Below are positions 11,440-19,549 of a stretch of DNA of 64,000 nucleotides, piece by piece. Where the stretch lies: the NCBI GenBank assembly GCA_016744775.1, contig JADGDS010000005.1, positions 169,719 to 233,718 on the forward strand. Reading direction: 5' to 3'. The notes under the pieces are model-generated. The model saw nothing but the letters and a program-made list of their open reading frames with translations. It had not been told where the DNA came from and did not search any database. This stretch comes from Candidatus Marithrix sp. (GTDB lineage: Bacteria; Pseudomonadota; Gammaproteobacteria; Beggiatoales; Beggiatoaceae). The translations under genes and the position numbers were made by a program. The stretch's first letter is position 1. Every line of letters begins with the position of its first letter.

Positions 11440-11820
11440 TTATTCCAATACAGCAAATTCCACTCGCCGATTTTTCGCCATTCCGGCTTTACTGCTATTA
11501 GGAACTAGCGGCTTAGATTCTCCAAAGCCTTTAATTTCTATCCTATCAGAGGCTAATCCACCTTTTAAAGCTATCGCATATTCACGCAATAAAGAATAAG
11601 ATTCCCGCTTAATTGTAGCAGAATCAAAATCAAAATGAATAATTGCACCAACCCTAGGTAAAGGTATATCCGATTTTATAGAGCCTAAACCTTTCTTTTG
11701 AATAGTTGAAGAAGATTTTAGAGCTTTGACAATTTCATTAGCAGTGCTTGGAAAAACTAACTCTTCCGCTATTGTTACAGGTGTAATTAATATTAAATAA
11801 GTGATTATTATATATTTCAT
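11440..11820 (-). CDS. OmpA/MotB-domain periplasmic protein
   Basis: A 126-residue protein with a signal peptide (MKYIIITYLILITPVTIAEE) and an OmpA-like peptidoglycan-binding domain over the last 80 residues: IHFDFDSATIK, SDRIEIKGFGESKPLV and the closing KNRRVEFAVLE. Family members bind diaminopimelate in peptidoglycan and anchor envelope complexes. This one has no beta-barrel and only a short linker, so it is a free periplasmic binder. The NRRVEF motif is intact. It is flanked on both sides by REP-like repeats. Confidence 0.8.
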   Translation of the reverse strand: MKYIIITYLILITPVTIAEELVFPSTANEIVKALKSSSTIQKKGLGSIKSDIPLPRVGAIIHFDFDSATIKRESYSLLREYAIALKGGLASDRIEIKGFGESKPLVPNSSKAGMAKNRRVEFAVLE

Positions 11821-11849
11821 GATATTTTTTACCTTAAATAAATTAATTT

Positions 11850-11873
11850 AACAAAGCTTCGCTTTGAACTCCA
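11850..11873. repeat. REP-like palindrome, single unit
   Basis: AACAAAGCTTCGCTTTGAAC followed by TCCA, the minus-oriented unit of the GGAGTTCAAAGCG family, 20 bases from the 3' end of the broken transposase. Confidence 0.85.
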
Positions 11874-11893
11874 ATGTTATTTTTGTTATTTTT

Positions 11894-12430
11894 TTATAAG
11901 TTATCTTCTTCTATTATCAAGTTTTTATATTCAGAATAATTCTTAAATTGCTTAATTAAAGGATTTCTTCCCATTTTATTCAAGGTGTTCTGAAAACTAG
12001 AAAAAATATAGTCATTCAAATTTTTTACATATCCATGTTTAATTGGATTATTTAACAGATAATTTAATCTAATTAAATATTCTTCTTCATTACGCGGGCA
12101 ATAATCCCAATAGTTCCACCATACTGGTAATTCACATTGTGTTTCTTTACGAATCCATAATGCAGATTTAGAATGAATTTATCGTATAATTTTTGTTAAG
12201 TCTCTCCCTTTTTTACTTATTCCTAATAAATGATAATGGTTATTTAAAATAACCCAATGATCCAATTGCCAACCTCTTGCTTCAAAAGATTGCCTAATCA
12301 AACCTAATAATCGCGTTTTTAATTCATCTGTTGCTAATAAATGACGTTTTTCATAGATAGCACCTGTAATAAAATAAGGTGTATCATCCATAAATAAATG
12401 ATTTGGTGCAAAATATTGTTGTTTTAACAT
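11894..12430 (-). pseudogene. REP-associated tyrosine transposase (RAYT, Y1 family), interrupted by in-frame stop
   Basis: The first 83 codons (12430-12182) read into an IS200/RAYT N-terminus with the HUH motif in NNHYHLLG and the upstream HWVILNNHYH context. A TAA at 12179-12181 stops it. The same frame then continues for about 94 codons with YLIRLNYLLNNPIKHGYV, a match in style to the YIxxNPxxAGLV motif of the family, to a TAA at 11894. Together they give the normal length of about 178 residues, so one nonsense change broke the gene. REP-like units of one family lie on both sides (11850, 12447, 12477, 12543), as expected for a RAYT and the palindromes it mobilises. Confidence 0.8.
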
Positions 12431-12446
12431 AGTTTTATAAACTCAA

Positions 12447-12566
12447 ACAAAGCTTCGCTTTGAACTCCAAAAACAAACAAAGCTTCGCTTTGAACTCCAG
12501 ATTATTCTTTTTACTTAATTATATTAATATATAATTATATACTGGAGTTCAAAGCGAAGCCTTGTT
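12447..12566. repeat. Three REP-like palindromes upstream of the transposase
   Basis: Units at 12447-12469 and 12477-12499 are direct copies 30 bases apart (CAAAGCTTCGCTTTGAACTC core). A third at 12543-12566 is inverted (TGGAGTTCAAAGCGAAGC) with one changed stem base. The stretch 12431-12640 holds no gene: these repeats, an AT-rich spacer and a purine-rich run (12614-12649) of AAAGG-like units. Confidence 0.85.
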
Positions 12567-12640
12567 TAGTATATTTTAAAATACACACATTGCTAAACCT
12601 TCCCCTTTTTTTTAAAGGGAAAAGGGTAAAAGGATAAAGG

Positions 12641-12826
12641 TCAAAGGGTTACGAGCCTGGCCAGCCGGAACCCGCAGCTCCCGCCGCGGTAAGTCGGCAC
12701 GACCCAGCCGCGGCTAGCCGAGCGCAGGTACCTCGGTTCGTTGTTCCACGAGCCGCCACGCAGAACAAAGCGGCTTGCACTTGTAACACATTGTTTTTCT
12801 TTACCATTATATTTATCAGTAAATTC
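12641..12826 (-). other. Untranslated in-frame tail with DGR-type variable region
   Basis: The reading frame of the caspase-FGE gene continues past its TAA (12827-12829) for 61 codons to TGA at 12641. This tail encodes the missing C-terminal end of the FGE/C-type-lectin fold: RFVLRGGSWNN at about 12740-12770 and GFRLARL at about 12650-12673. Between them the residues Y, S, G, V, Y, G, S and C use codons TAC, AGC, GGC, GTC, TAC, GGC, AGC and TGC, all reachable from AAC by changing only its adenines. About 12650-12780 is conspicuously GC-rich in an AT-rich background. Both features are hallmarks of a diversity-generating retroelement variable region. No reverse transcriptase or template repeat is in the window. 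Confidence 0.7.
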
Positions 12827-14452
12827 TTAGCAGGTCCACTCCCATACATTTCCTGATGTATCATATAAGCCAAATTTATTAGCATTAAAAGACCCTACTG
12901 GTGATGTATTATTAAAATTATCTCCACAAGAAGAATTACAATTAGCCTTATTTTTACCAATGTCATTACCCCACCAATATTTAGTTTCCGTACCAGCGCG
13001 AGCTGCATATTCCCATTCAGCTTCTGTGGGTAAGCGATAAGTTTCACCTGTTTGATCACTAAGCCATTTTGCATAAGCAGTTGCACCATACCAAGAAACT
13101 TCTATAATAGGATGATCATCATAAGATGTTTCTACTTTAAAATTACCAACTGAACCAGTAATATGACTATCAGAATCTTCTGCTTTAGTTTCAAACCAAG
13201 GTTCATTATCATTACCTCGACGTTTAACAGCATTTAAAAATGTAACAAACTCAGCATTAGTCAACTCATATTTACCCATAGCAAACTTATTGACAGACAC
13301 TCGATGCACTGGCTTTTCATCACCATCGCCACCACCTTGAATATCACCCATTCTAAAAGAACCTGCCGGAATTCTAACCATTTCTGGACCAAAGCTGCCA
13401 TCTTTTAACTGATCACTAAAAACCGATTTTTTTACAGGTTTTTTCAAATCAGCTAATTCTGCTTTTAATTGTTTCAAAGCTTGATTTGCATCAACTAATT
13501 GCTTTTGTAAATTAGATATTTGTTCTGCTGATTGATTTGAATTGTTCAACTGAGCTTGTAAACTAGCCAATTGATTCGATAATGACTCAGTTTGACGCTT
13601 TTGTTCATCTTGTAAAGCATCTATTTTCTGTGAAACTTGCGAAGAATTCCCTTGTTCACAATTACCAAAACAAAATTTACCAGTCAAAGAAGCCGACTGC
13701 CAAGGAACTTGTTCACCCTTAGTCTTCTTAGAAACCTTATCAGTAACAATAGTCAACATATCCAAAACACTAAGATCAGCATGAACACCTAAAGCATCTA
13801 ACAAATAATGAGTATAAAAACTATTGCGTTGCTTACTATCACCATAAGAAGGAGAATCGGGAGCAGTAGCATAAGCAATCAAAGTATCTTTTGCCGCACG
13901 AATTTCAGCCAAACCCTTTTTAGCCACTAAGCCCTTACTTTGAAAAGGATTATCTCGACAAGAATCAAGAATCAACATATTAAGATCATTCTTAGCCTGA
14001 TCCATCTGAGCAAGCACTCGCTTAAGATTAAAAGCCTCAAATTCCACATCAGCCTCAGACTTCATAGAAAAATCTATAGGCAACAAAAAATTACTTTTAT
14101 TACTCTGCACTCCATGCCCAGAATAATAAAACAAACCAATAGCCTTACTATCAGCCAAACGCTTACCGAAATTCTGAGCAGCAGCAATCATACCTCGAAG
14201 ATTAAGATTAGACTTAAAAATCACATCAAAACCCAAACCCTTAAGAACCTTAGCCATATCCTGAGCATCATAAACAGGATTATCCAAAGAAGGCACATTC
14301 TTATAACTACCATTACCAATAACAAGAGCTAAACGATCACCAGAAATAACCTTACCACTACCAGCACCTTTAACTTGACTAGAATCATCACCATCATTCT
14401 GACAACCGCCAAGCAAAACCACAAAACTAAACAACAACAAATATCGAAACAT
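12827..14452 (-). CDS. Caspase-like/FGE-sulfatase lipoprotein, prematurely stopped
   Basis: A 541-residue lipoprotein (lipobox LLGGC17). Residues about 38-260 are a caspase (C14) domain with His113 in YYSGHG and Cys165 in LDSCRDN. Residues about 275-340 are a coiled coil (repeated QLASLQAQLNNSNQ-like). From about 355 there is an FGE-sulfatase/C-type-lectin fold starting PEMVRIPAGSFRMGD and including YRLPTEAEWEYAARAG and GNVWEWTC. TAA follows at once, whereas family members continue for about 60 residues; that tail is present in frame downstream. The FGE fold here probably displays variable residues and is unlikely to be an active oxidase. REP-like repeats lie upstream. If the stop is real the protein lacks its variable face. 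Confidence 0.8.
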   Translation of the reverse strand: MFRYLLLFSFVVLLGGCQNDGDDSSQVKGAGSGKVISGDRLALVIGNGSYKNVPSLDNPVYDAQDMAKVLKGLGFDVIFKSNLNLRGMIAAAQNFGKRLADSKAIGLFYYSGHGVQSNKSNFLLPIDFSMKSEADVEFEAFNLKRVLAQMDQAKNDLNMLILDSCRDNPFQSKGLVAKKGLAEIRAAKDTLIAYATAPDSPSYGDSKQRNSFYTHYLLDALGVHADLSVLDMLTIVTDKVSKKTKGEQVPWQSASLTGKFCFGNCEQGNSSQVSQKIDALQDEQKRQTESLSNQLASLQAQLNNSNQSAEQISNLQKQLVDANQALKQLKAELADLKKPVKKSVFSDQLKDGSFGPEMVRIPAGSFRMGDIQGGGDGDEKPVHRVSVNKFAMGKYELTNAEFVTFLNAVKRRGNDNEPWFETKAEDSDSHITGSVGNFKVETSYDDHPIIEVSWYGATAYAKWLSDQTGETYRLPTEAEWEYAARAGTETKYWWGNDIGKNKANCNSSCGDNFNNTSPVGSFNANKFGLYDTSGNVWEWTC

Positions 14453-14494
14453 AAAAAACCCTCACAATTACAAAAAAAGTATAATACAACCAAT

Positions 14495-14608
14495 TGGAGT
14501 TCAAAGCAAAGCTTCGCTTTGAACTCCAATTTATTTTGAATTCAATTTTTCTCTGGAGTACAAAGCGAAGCTTTGCAAAGTTAAAACAAAGCTTCGCTTT
14601 GAACTCCA
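14495..14608. repeat. Cluster of four REP-like palindromic units
   Basis: An inverted pair at 14495-14528, a unit at 14554-14575 with one base change (GGAGTACAAAG), and an oppositely oriented unit at 14585-14608. The cluster fills the 186-bp gap between divergent caspase-FGE and Fic genes, so promoters there must lie among the repeats. Short reading frames here rich in EFKAKLCF are only the repeat translated. Confidence 0.85.
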
Positions 14609-14638
14609 ATAAATACTTCACCCAATTTAATTTATATT

Positions 14639-16048
14639 ATGAAACTTATTGGATACCGCTATCTGATAGAACGACTTAATTTGCATGTACTACCTGTATC
14701 TTTGCTTAAGTTAGAAGATGAAATTACCTTTGAAGATACAGTGGTTGGTCATCTTGAATTTGCTCTTCAATATGAAGATATTAATCTTGAGGTGATTGAT
14801 GCTGTATTTGAGCAGATTCAACCAAGTGAATTGATTGATCATCTTAAAAAAAATCCTAATGGTGAATACATTCGCCGTTTGTGCTTTTTATGGGAATGGT
14901 TAGGTTATAAAGAACTTAATGCCGGCATATCTTCTACCGGAAAATATATTGATCTATTTCCTCGACAAAAATATTTAACAGCTAATCAAGCTAGCCAAAA
15001 TCATACTTATCGAATTAATAACAATGCACTAGGTACAGCCAGTTTTTGTCCAATGGTCAAACGAAATGCGCTGGCTGACAGCCCTACATTGGATGAATTA
15101 TTAGAACAAGCTCACATAATGCTTGAAGAATCTTCATCAGAAGCTATTTATGATCGTGCTATTAGTTATCTTTATCTTTCTGAAACACGCAGCAGTTTTG
15201 CTATTGAAAAAGAAACTCCCAGTGCTAAAAAAGAAGAACGATTTATACGACTATTACATCGCGTTTGGGAATATCCAAAGCTGACAGAAGATGCACTAGT
15301 GGAATTACAGAATGTAGCTGTCAGAGATGTGTACAGTCAAGAAGCAAGTTATCGTACACGGCAAAATTGGTTAGAAAACAGTCTTGGAAGAATTACCTAT
15401 TTTCCACCACCGCCAGAACAAATACGAGAACTTATGACTGGTTGGGAAAATTTTATTAATGATACCAACCGAGGTACTGACCTTTTAGTTGTAGCAGCTT
15501 GTGCAGCATTTGGCTTTGTTTATTTTCATCCTTTTATGGATGGCAATGGGCGTTTACACCGTTTTATCATTCATCAAGTATTATCCAGACATTCCAATTT
15601 ACCTAAAGAGTTTATCATTCCTGTATCAGCAGTGATCATGAAAAATATAGCTGCTTATCTTGAAGTTTTAACAAATTTTTCTGAAACTGTTACAAAATTA
15701 TGGGATTACCGACGAATAGATATAGAACCTCACATATTAAAAAATGCCAATGCAAGAACATATCGTTTTTTCAATGCAGACAAAGAAGTGCGATTTCTAC
15801 AGAAAATGCTACAACAAGCTATAGAAGTAGAAATGCCCAAAGAAGTAGCTTGGTTAAATGGATATGACAAAGCATTTATGGAATTAGAAGGGCTTTTTGA
15901 TCTGCCGAAAAAAGATATATCAGCTCTAATCCGCATGATATATCATAATGGTGGTAAACTATCAAAGCATAGACGTAAGCAATATATTCATTTGCCAAAA
16001 CTACTACTTGATCAAATTGAAACAGTTGTTAATAAAGCATTTAGCTAA
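14639..16048 (+). CDS. Fic-domain protein (probable AMP-transferase)
   Basis: A 469-residue Fic protein with the complete catalytic motif [12 protein letters not shown] (codons about 15529-15564). Fic enzymes usually transfer AMP from ATP to a hydroxyl on a target protein. An upstream segment, [10 protein letters not shown], resembles the autoinhibitory helix [S/T]xxxE[G/N] of class II Fic proteins, but the position after Glu is Lys. About 200 N-terminal residues of unknown fold come first, and a basic, winged-helix-like tail closes the protein. It converges on surE with an 8-bp overlap at the 3' ends. There is no adjacent antitoxin. Target unknown. Confidence 0.85.
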   Translation: MKLIGYRYLIERLNLHVLPVSLLKLEDEITFEDTVVGHLEFALQYEDINLEVIDAVFEQIQPSELIDHLKKNPNGEYIRRLCFLWEWLGYKELNAGISSTGKYIDLFPRQKYLTANQASQNHTYRINNNALGTASFCPMVKRNALADSPTLDELLEQAHIMLEESSSEAIYDRAISYLYLSETRSSFAIEKETPSAKKEERFIRLLHRVWEYPKLTEDALVELQNVAVRDVYSQEASYRTRQNWLENSLGRITYFPPPPEQIRELMTGWENFINDTNRGTDLLVVAACAAFGFVYFHPFMDGNGRLHRFIIHQVLSRHSNLPKEFIIPVSAVIMKNIAAYLEVLTNFSETVTKLWDYRRIDIEPHILKNANARTYRFFNADKEVRFLQKMLQQAIEVEMPKEVAWLNGYDKAFMELEGLFDLPKKDISALIRMIYHNGGKLSKHRRKQYIHLPKLLLDQIETVVNKAFS

Positions 16049-16790
16049 TTAACCATGTTTTCATAACATCCAAAGCTGCATAGCTAGTTAAATCTATATG
16101 TAAAGGAGTTATGGATACAAAACCTTGATTTACCGCATAAAAATCTGTCCCCGGTCCGGCATCTTGCTCAGCACCTGCTGGTCCTATCCAATAAACTGGA
16201 CGACCTCGTGGATCTTCACTTTTCACAGCTGGTTCCGCTTGATGACGATTACCCAAACGAGTGATTTGCATTCCTGCTAATTCATCCCAAGGGCGATCTG
16301 GTACATTAATATTTAATATTGTATTTACTGGTAAGGATAGTTTATCTATTTTTAAACGTTTTAATAAATCTTCTACCACTCTAGCAGCAGTGTCATAATG
16401 TTTAGGATGATGAGGTACCATAGACACTGCTAATGCTGGAAATCCTAAATTTCTACCCTCAATAGCCGCTGCTACAGTACCAGAATATATAACATCATCT
16501 CCTAAATTTGCCCCTGCATTAATTCCTGAAACCACAATATCTGGCAGACTATCAAGTAAACCCGTAAGAGCTAAATGGACACAATCTGTAGGTGTACCGT
16601 CAACATAAATAAAGCCATTTGGTGCAGTTTGTGCGCGAATTGGATATTCCAAAGTTAAGGAATTACTAGCACCGCTACGATTACGATCTGGCGCAACGAC
16701 TGTGACATCAGCAAATTTTTCTAATGTTTCTACCAAACATAATATGCCCGGGGCTTGATGACCATCGTCATTGCTTACTAAGATTTTCAT
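16041..16790 (-). CDS. surE: 5'-nucleotidase SurE
   Basis: A 249-residue stationary-phase survival phosphatase acting on nucleoside 5'-monophosphates. Family motifs are all present: metal-binding [10 protein letters not shown] at the N-terminus, [21 protein letters not shown] and [22 protein letters not shown]. In many gammaproteobacteria surE sits with pcm, nlpD and rpoS; none is here. It is divergent from the rhodanese gene with a 70-bp gap. Confidence 0.95.
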   Translation of the reverse strand: MKILVSNDDGHQAPGILCLVETLEKFADVTVVAPDRNRSGASNSLTLEYPIRAQTAPNGFIYVDGTPTDCVHLALTGLLDSLPDIVVSGINAGANLGDDVIYSGTVAAAIEGRNLGFPALAVSMVPHHPKHYDTAARVVEDLLKRLKIDKLSLPVNTILNINVPDRPWDELAGMQITRLGNRHQAEPAVKSEDPRGRPVYWIGPAGAEQDAGPGTDFYAVNQGFVSITPLHIDLTSYAALDVMKTWLIS

Positions 16791-16860
16791 TTTTTAGTCT
16801 TGTGTACGGTTTAAGATACCCCAAGTTTATTACAAATCAAAATAAAATGAGAATAATATT

Positions 16861-17190
16861 ATGTTTGTAAAAGAAATTAATTCTAGTGAATTAGCTGAAT
16901 TATTAGGCGCAGAAAAGCCGCCGCTCTTGATTGATGTACGCACTACACAAGAAATGGCACAAGCTTCCATTAATACCGGCAAAGCAATGCCATTAAATAC
17001 TTTACCTGTTCGTACAAATGAAATACCTAAAGATGAACAAGTAGTATTTTATTGTCGTACCGGTGCAAGATCTGGTCAAGCATGTATGTATATGATGCAA
17101 CTTGGTTATGATAATGTTTATAACCTTAGTGGTGGAATTGTAAGTTGGGCGCGTCAAGGCTTACCAATTGAGCCTATGTTATTTGATTAA
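16861..17190 (+). CDS. Single-domain rhodanese (sulfurtransferase)
   Basis: A 109-residue rhodanese domain with the CDC25-like loop VFYCRTGARSGQAC, whose first Cys is the persulfide-forming residue, and the N-terminal LIDVRTTQEMAQASI. Probably a cytoplasmic sulfur carrier or transferase. Its stop codon overlaps the next gene's start by one base (TAATG), so the two are coupled. In a sulfur oxidiser such proteins may handle sulfane sulfur, but the sequence does not show a specific partner. Confidence 0.9.
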   Translation: MFVKEINSSELAELLGAEKPPLLIDVRTTQEMAQASINTGKAMPLNTLPVRTNEIPKDEQVVFYCRTGARSGQACMYMMQLGYDNVYNLSGGIVSWARQGLPIEPMLFD

Positions 17191-17642
17191 TGAAATACAG
17201 TTTTGAAGATTATAACGAAGATAATGTATTAAAAATACCTTATCTTTTAGTTGTTTTAAATATTTATTTATTAAAACAATTTGTAATTTTTCTATTGCCA
17301 ATGATTTCATCTATTCCATACTTTAAAATCTTGGCACATGAACAATTCCATATTGCTTTATTAACATCTAGTCTGCCAGCAGTATTTGTTATGATAAGTA
17401 TGATTAGACGTGTTCCAAGTACAAAATCTGTTTTATTAATTTGGTTCTGGAAAAACGGTAGCAACTTATTGTTATTCAGTCTGATCTCAGAATTACTGTT
17501 ATTAAGTTTGTTTATCAAATTTGAGGTACTACAGTTATATGGAATGAATTTAATGTTTATTTATATTGATGTAGTTTTTATAGTTTACCTTCTTAGATCG
17601 ACGCGAGTTAGGGATGTTTTTGCTGAATTTCATCATAATTAA
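17190..17642 (+). CDS. DUF2919-like small inner-membrane protein
   Basis: A 150-residue protein with four hydrophobic segments (about 20-45, 60-80, 95-115 and 120-140) and a short soluble N-terminus (MKYSFEDYNEDNVLKIP). The opening YxEDNVLKIPYLLVVLNIYLL pattern recalls the YfeZ/DUF2919 family, whose function is unknown. It is translationally coupled to the rhodanese gene. The family assignment is by visual pattern only. Confidence 0.6.
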   Translation: MKYSFEDYNEDNVLKIPYLLVVLNIYLLKQFVIFLLPMISSIPYFKILAHEQFHIALLTSSLPAVFVMISMIRRVPSTKSVLLIWFWKNGSNLLLFSLISELLLLSLFIKFEVLQLYGMNLMFIYIDVVFIVYLLRSTRVRDVFAEFHHN

Positions 17643-17668
17643 CTGATGTCATGTGGCGAAAGCCCCCA

Positions 17669-17684
17669 TCCCCCTTAAGGGGGA
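17669..17684. terminator. Palindrome between convergent genes
   Basis: TCCCCCTTAAGGGGGA is a perfect 16-bp palindrome, preceded by CCCCCA. It lies between the convergent DUF2919 and cyclo-ligase genes and may end both transcripts. It has the CCCCCT...AGGGGG style of the larger repeat at 27023-27099. Confidence 0.5.
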
Positions 17685-17693
17685 ACAGCAATG

Positions 17694-18263
17694 TTATAAT
17701 TTCCAAACCAATTCACTCATAACACAAAAGTCCATTTTTACATCATATTTATCAACATCATCAATTTTTTTTGTTGGTTCAAATAATGATAAGCCAATTT
17801 TAATAATGTTTGGATTACAATTAGACAAAAATCTATCATAAAAACCTTTACCATAACCTACTCTAAAACCATAATTATCAAAGCATAGTAAAGGCATTAA
17901 AATCATATCAATTGTATCATCGAACTTGACTGCATTATATGGTTCAGGAATACTCCAAGAATTTTCTATTATCTGAGTATCAGCTTCCAAAATATAACTT
18001 TCCATAGTATTAGATTGAAAATCAGATTTGGATGTAATTAAAGTTATATCAGGATAATTCTGGCGTAATTCCTTTATAATTAACCAAGTATTGATTTCAT
18101 TTTGCTTTAAAATAGGCAAAAAAATATGGATATTTGTAATTTTGCTTAAATCAAAATAACTAAAAAATCTATTACTAATATCTTGACTGTATTTATCTAC
18201 TTGTTTAGAAGTTAAATTTTTTCTTTTAGATAAATACAGTTGTCTTAATTCTGTTTTATTCAT
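17694..18263 (-). CDS. fau: 5-formyltetrahydrofolate cyclo-ligase
   Basis: A 189-residue ATP-dependent enzyme converting 5-formyl-THF to 5,10-methenyl-THF. It shows the hallmark RVGYGKGFYDRFL and, earlier, KRKNLTSKQ for substrate/ATP binding. I place the start at MNKTELRQ (18263), not at a longer upstream frame, because family members begin this way; it then overlaps the glcF stop by 8 bp. In the family this gene often sits with ssrS or folate genes; here it trails glcF. Confidence 0.88.
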   Translation of the reverse strand: MNKTELRQLYLSKRKNLTSKQVDKYSQDISNRFFSYFDLSKITNIHIFLPILKQNEINTWLIIKELRQNYPDITLITSKSDFQSNTMESYILEADTQIIENSWSIPEPYNAVKFDDTIDMILMPLLCFDNYGFRVGYGKGFYDRFLSNCNPNIIKIGLSLFEPTKKIDDVDKYDVKMDFCVMSELVWKL

Positions 18264-19386
18264 GCTCTGCCAACAATTCAATCCAATGCACCACCGGCAC
18301 TGAACTTCCACCAGCTAAGTGTTTTAAACAGCCAATATTTGCTGTAGCTATTAGTTCTGGTTTACCATTTTCTAATGCTTTTAGTTTGTTGTCTAATAGT
18401 GATTTTGAAATGGATTTCTGTAATATCGAATAGGTGCCTGCTGAGCCACAACATAAATGAGCATCTTCTACCGGGCTTAGTTCAAAGCCTATTGATTCCA
18501 ATATAGTTTCTACTACTCCGGTGATTTTCTGAGCATGTTGTAGTGAGCATGGTGCGTGAAAAGATATTTTTCTTTGTTTTCCTATTGTTGAATATGATGA
18601 TAAATCGCATTCTGCTATTATTTCGCTGATGTCGCGTGTCATATCAGTGATTTTTTTCGCTTTTTCAGCATAATTAGGATCGTCGCGTAAATAATAACCA
18701 TACTCTTTCAGCATTGTGCCACAACCACTAGCAGTTATAACTATAGCTTCTGCATTCATTTCTTCGATTAATGGCAACCAATTATCAATATTACGGCGCA
18801 TTTGTTCAGCCGCTGTTTCAGTTGCTGTCATATGTTGATTGATCGCGCCACAACATCCTTTTATTTTGTGTAATTTTATACCCAATTGATCAAACACTTT
18901 AGCAGCAGCGGCATTAATATTCGGTTCTAATAATGGTTGAACGCAACCATCTAGTATTAACATATTGCGCGAATGGTTAGATTTTATCCAAGCTTTTGAA
19001 GGCGTTGGTAGATTAGGTAAAATAGAACGCAGACTATAACGCTTTAACTTGTCATATGGTGAACGATTAACGCGCTCTTCCACCCATTTTCTACCAATTT
19101 CTAATAAATGACTATAACGAACACCAGAAGGGCAAGTAGTTTCACAAGCCAAACAATATAAACAACGATCAAGATGAAGTTGAGTTTTCTTAGTAACTTC
19201 ATTATCTTCAAGTGCTTGTTTTATCAAATATATACGTCCACGAGGACCATCTAATTCATCACCTAAAAGTTGATAAGTAGGGCAAGTAGCATTACAAAAG
19301 CCACAATGTACACAAGATCGTAAAATACTATCGGCTTCTTTACCAAGTGGTGTATTTTTAAAATTTTCTTTAAGCGCAGTTTTCAT
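18256..19386 (-). CDS. glcF: Glycolate oxidase iron-sulfur subunit
   Basis: A 376-residue protein with two 4Fe-4S ferredoxin motifs, CVHCGFCNATCP (about residue 26) and CLYCLACETTCP (about 75), then two CCG domains (GCCGAINQH and LCCGSAGTYS). In the GlcDEF complex it passes electrons from glycolate to the quinone pool. glcD and glcE are not in the window, though they could lie elsewhere. With the type-2 glycerate kinase (4117) and SHMT (31518) it suggests salvage of the RuBisCO by-product glycolate. Confidence 0.88.
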   Translation of the reverse strand: MKTALKENFKNTPLGKEADSILRSCVHCGFCNATCPTYQLLGDELDGPRGRIYLIKQALEDNEVTKKTQLHLDRCLYCLACETTCPSGVRYSHLLEIGRKWVEERVNRSPYDKLKRYSLRSILPNLPTPSKAWIKSNHSRNMLILDGCVQPLLEPNINAAAAKVFDQLGIKLHKIKGCCGAINQHMTATETAAEQMRRNIDNWLPLIEEMNAEAIVITASGCGTMLKEYGYYLRDDPNYAEKAKKITDMTRDISEIIAECDLSSYSTIGKQRKISFHAPCSLQHAQKITGVVETILESIGFELSPVEDAHLCCGSAGTYSILQKSISKSLLDNKLKALENGKPELIATANIGCLKHLAGGSSVPVVHWIELLAEHE

Positions 19387-19423
19387 TCAAATTCCTTCAA
19401 ATTTATTCTCAGATAATTATATC

Positions 19424-19483
19424 TTAAACTATATTGATGAACCAGAAGTCATTAATAGAGATAATTTAGTTAAGATGATTTAA
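19424..19483 (+). pseudogene. proB 3'-end fragment (scar)
   Basis: The last 19 codons of a proB copy ([18 protein letters not shown] then TAA), differing by a few bases from the real proB end at 22014-22071. There is no proB body upstream; glcF on the opposite strand ends the homology. Confidence 0.8.
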
Positions 19484-19492
19484 AATGATACT

Positions 19493-19549
19493 ATGATTCG
19501 TAAACAATTAAAACCATCCAAACGCTGGGTAATTATGTGGAAAATATAG
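19493..19549 (+). pseudogene. proB 5'-end fragment (scar)
   Basis: ATG followed by IRKQLKPSKRWVI, the first 14 codons of proB (compare 20953-20994, which has T for P), breaking at GGGTAATTA and running into a TAG at 19547-19549. It begins 10 bases after the proB 3' fragment, as if two proB copies once stood head to tail. The nhaC GTG start lies inside it in another frame. Confidence 0.8.
19524..19534. repeat. 11-bp direct repeat at left end of nhaC insert
   Basis: GCTGGGTAATT here recurs at 20906-20916 near the nhaC stop. The left copy is part of proB sequence and the right copy is part of nhaC. The pair could be the microhomology used for integration. Confidence 0.55.

Noticed and set aside
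14329..14679. Small reading frames rich in EFKAKLCFELQ
   Set aside because: They are the GGAGTTCAAAGCG repeat translated; the same string appears at 63677-63907. No coding signal apart from the repeat.
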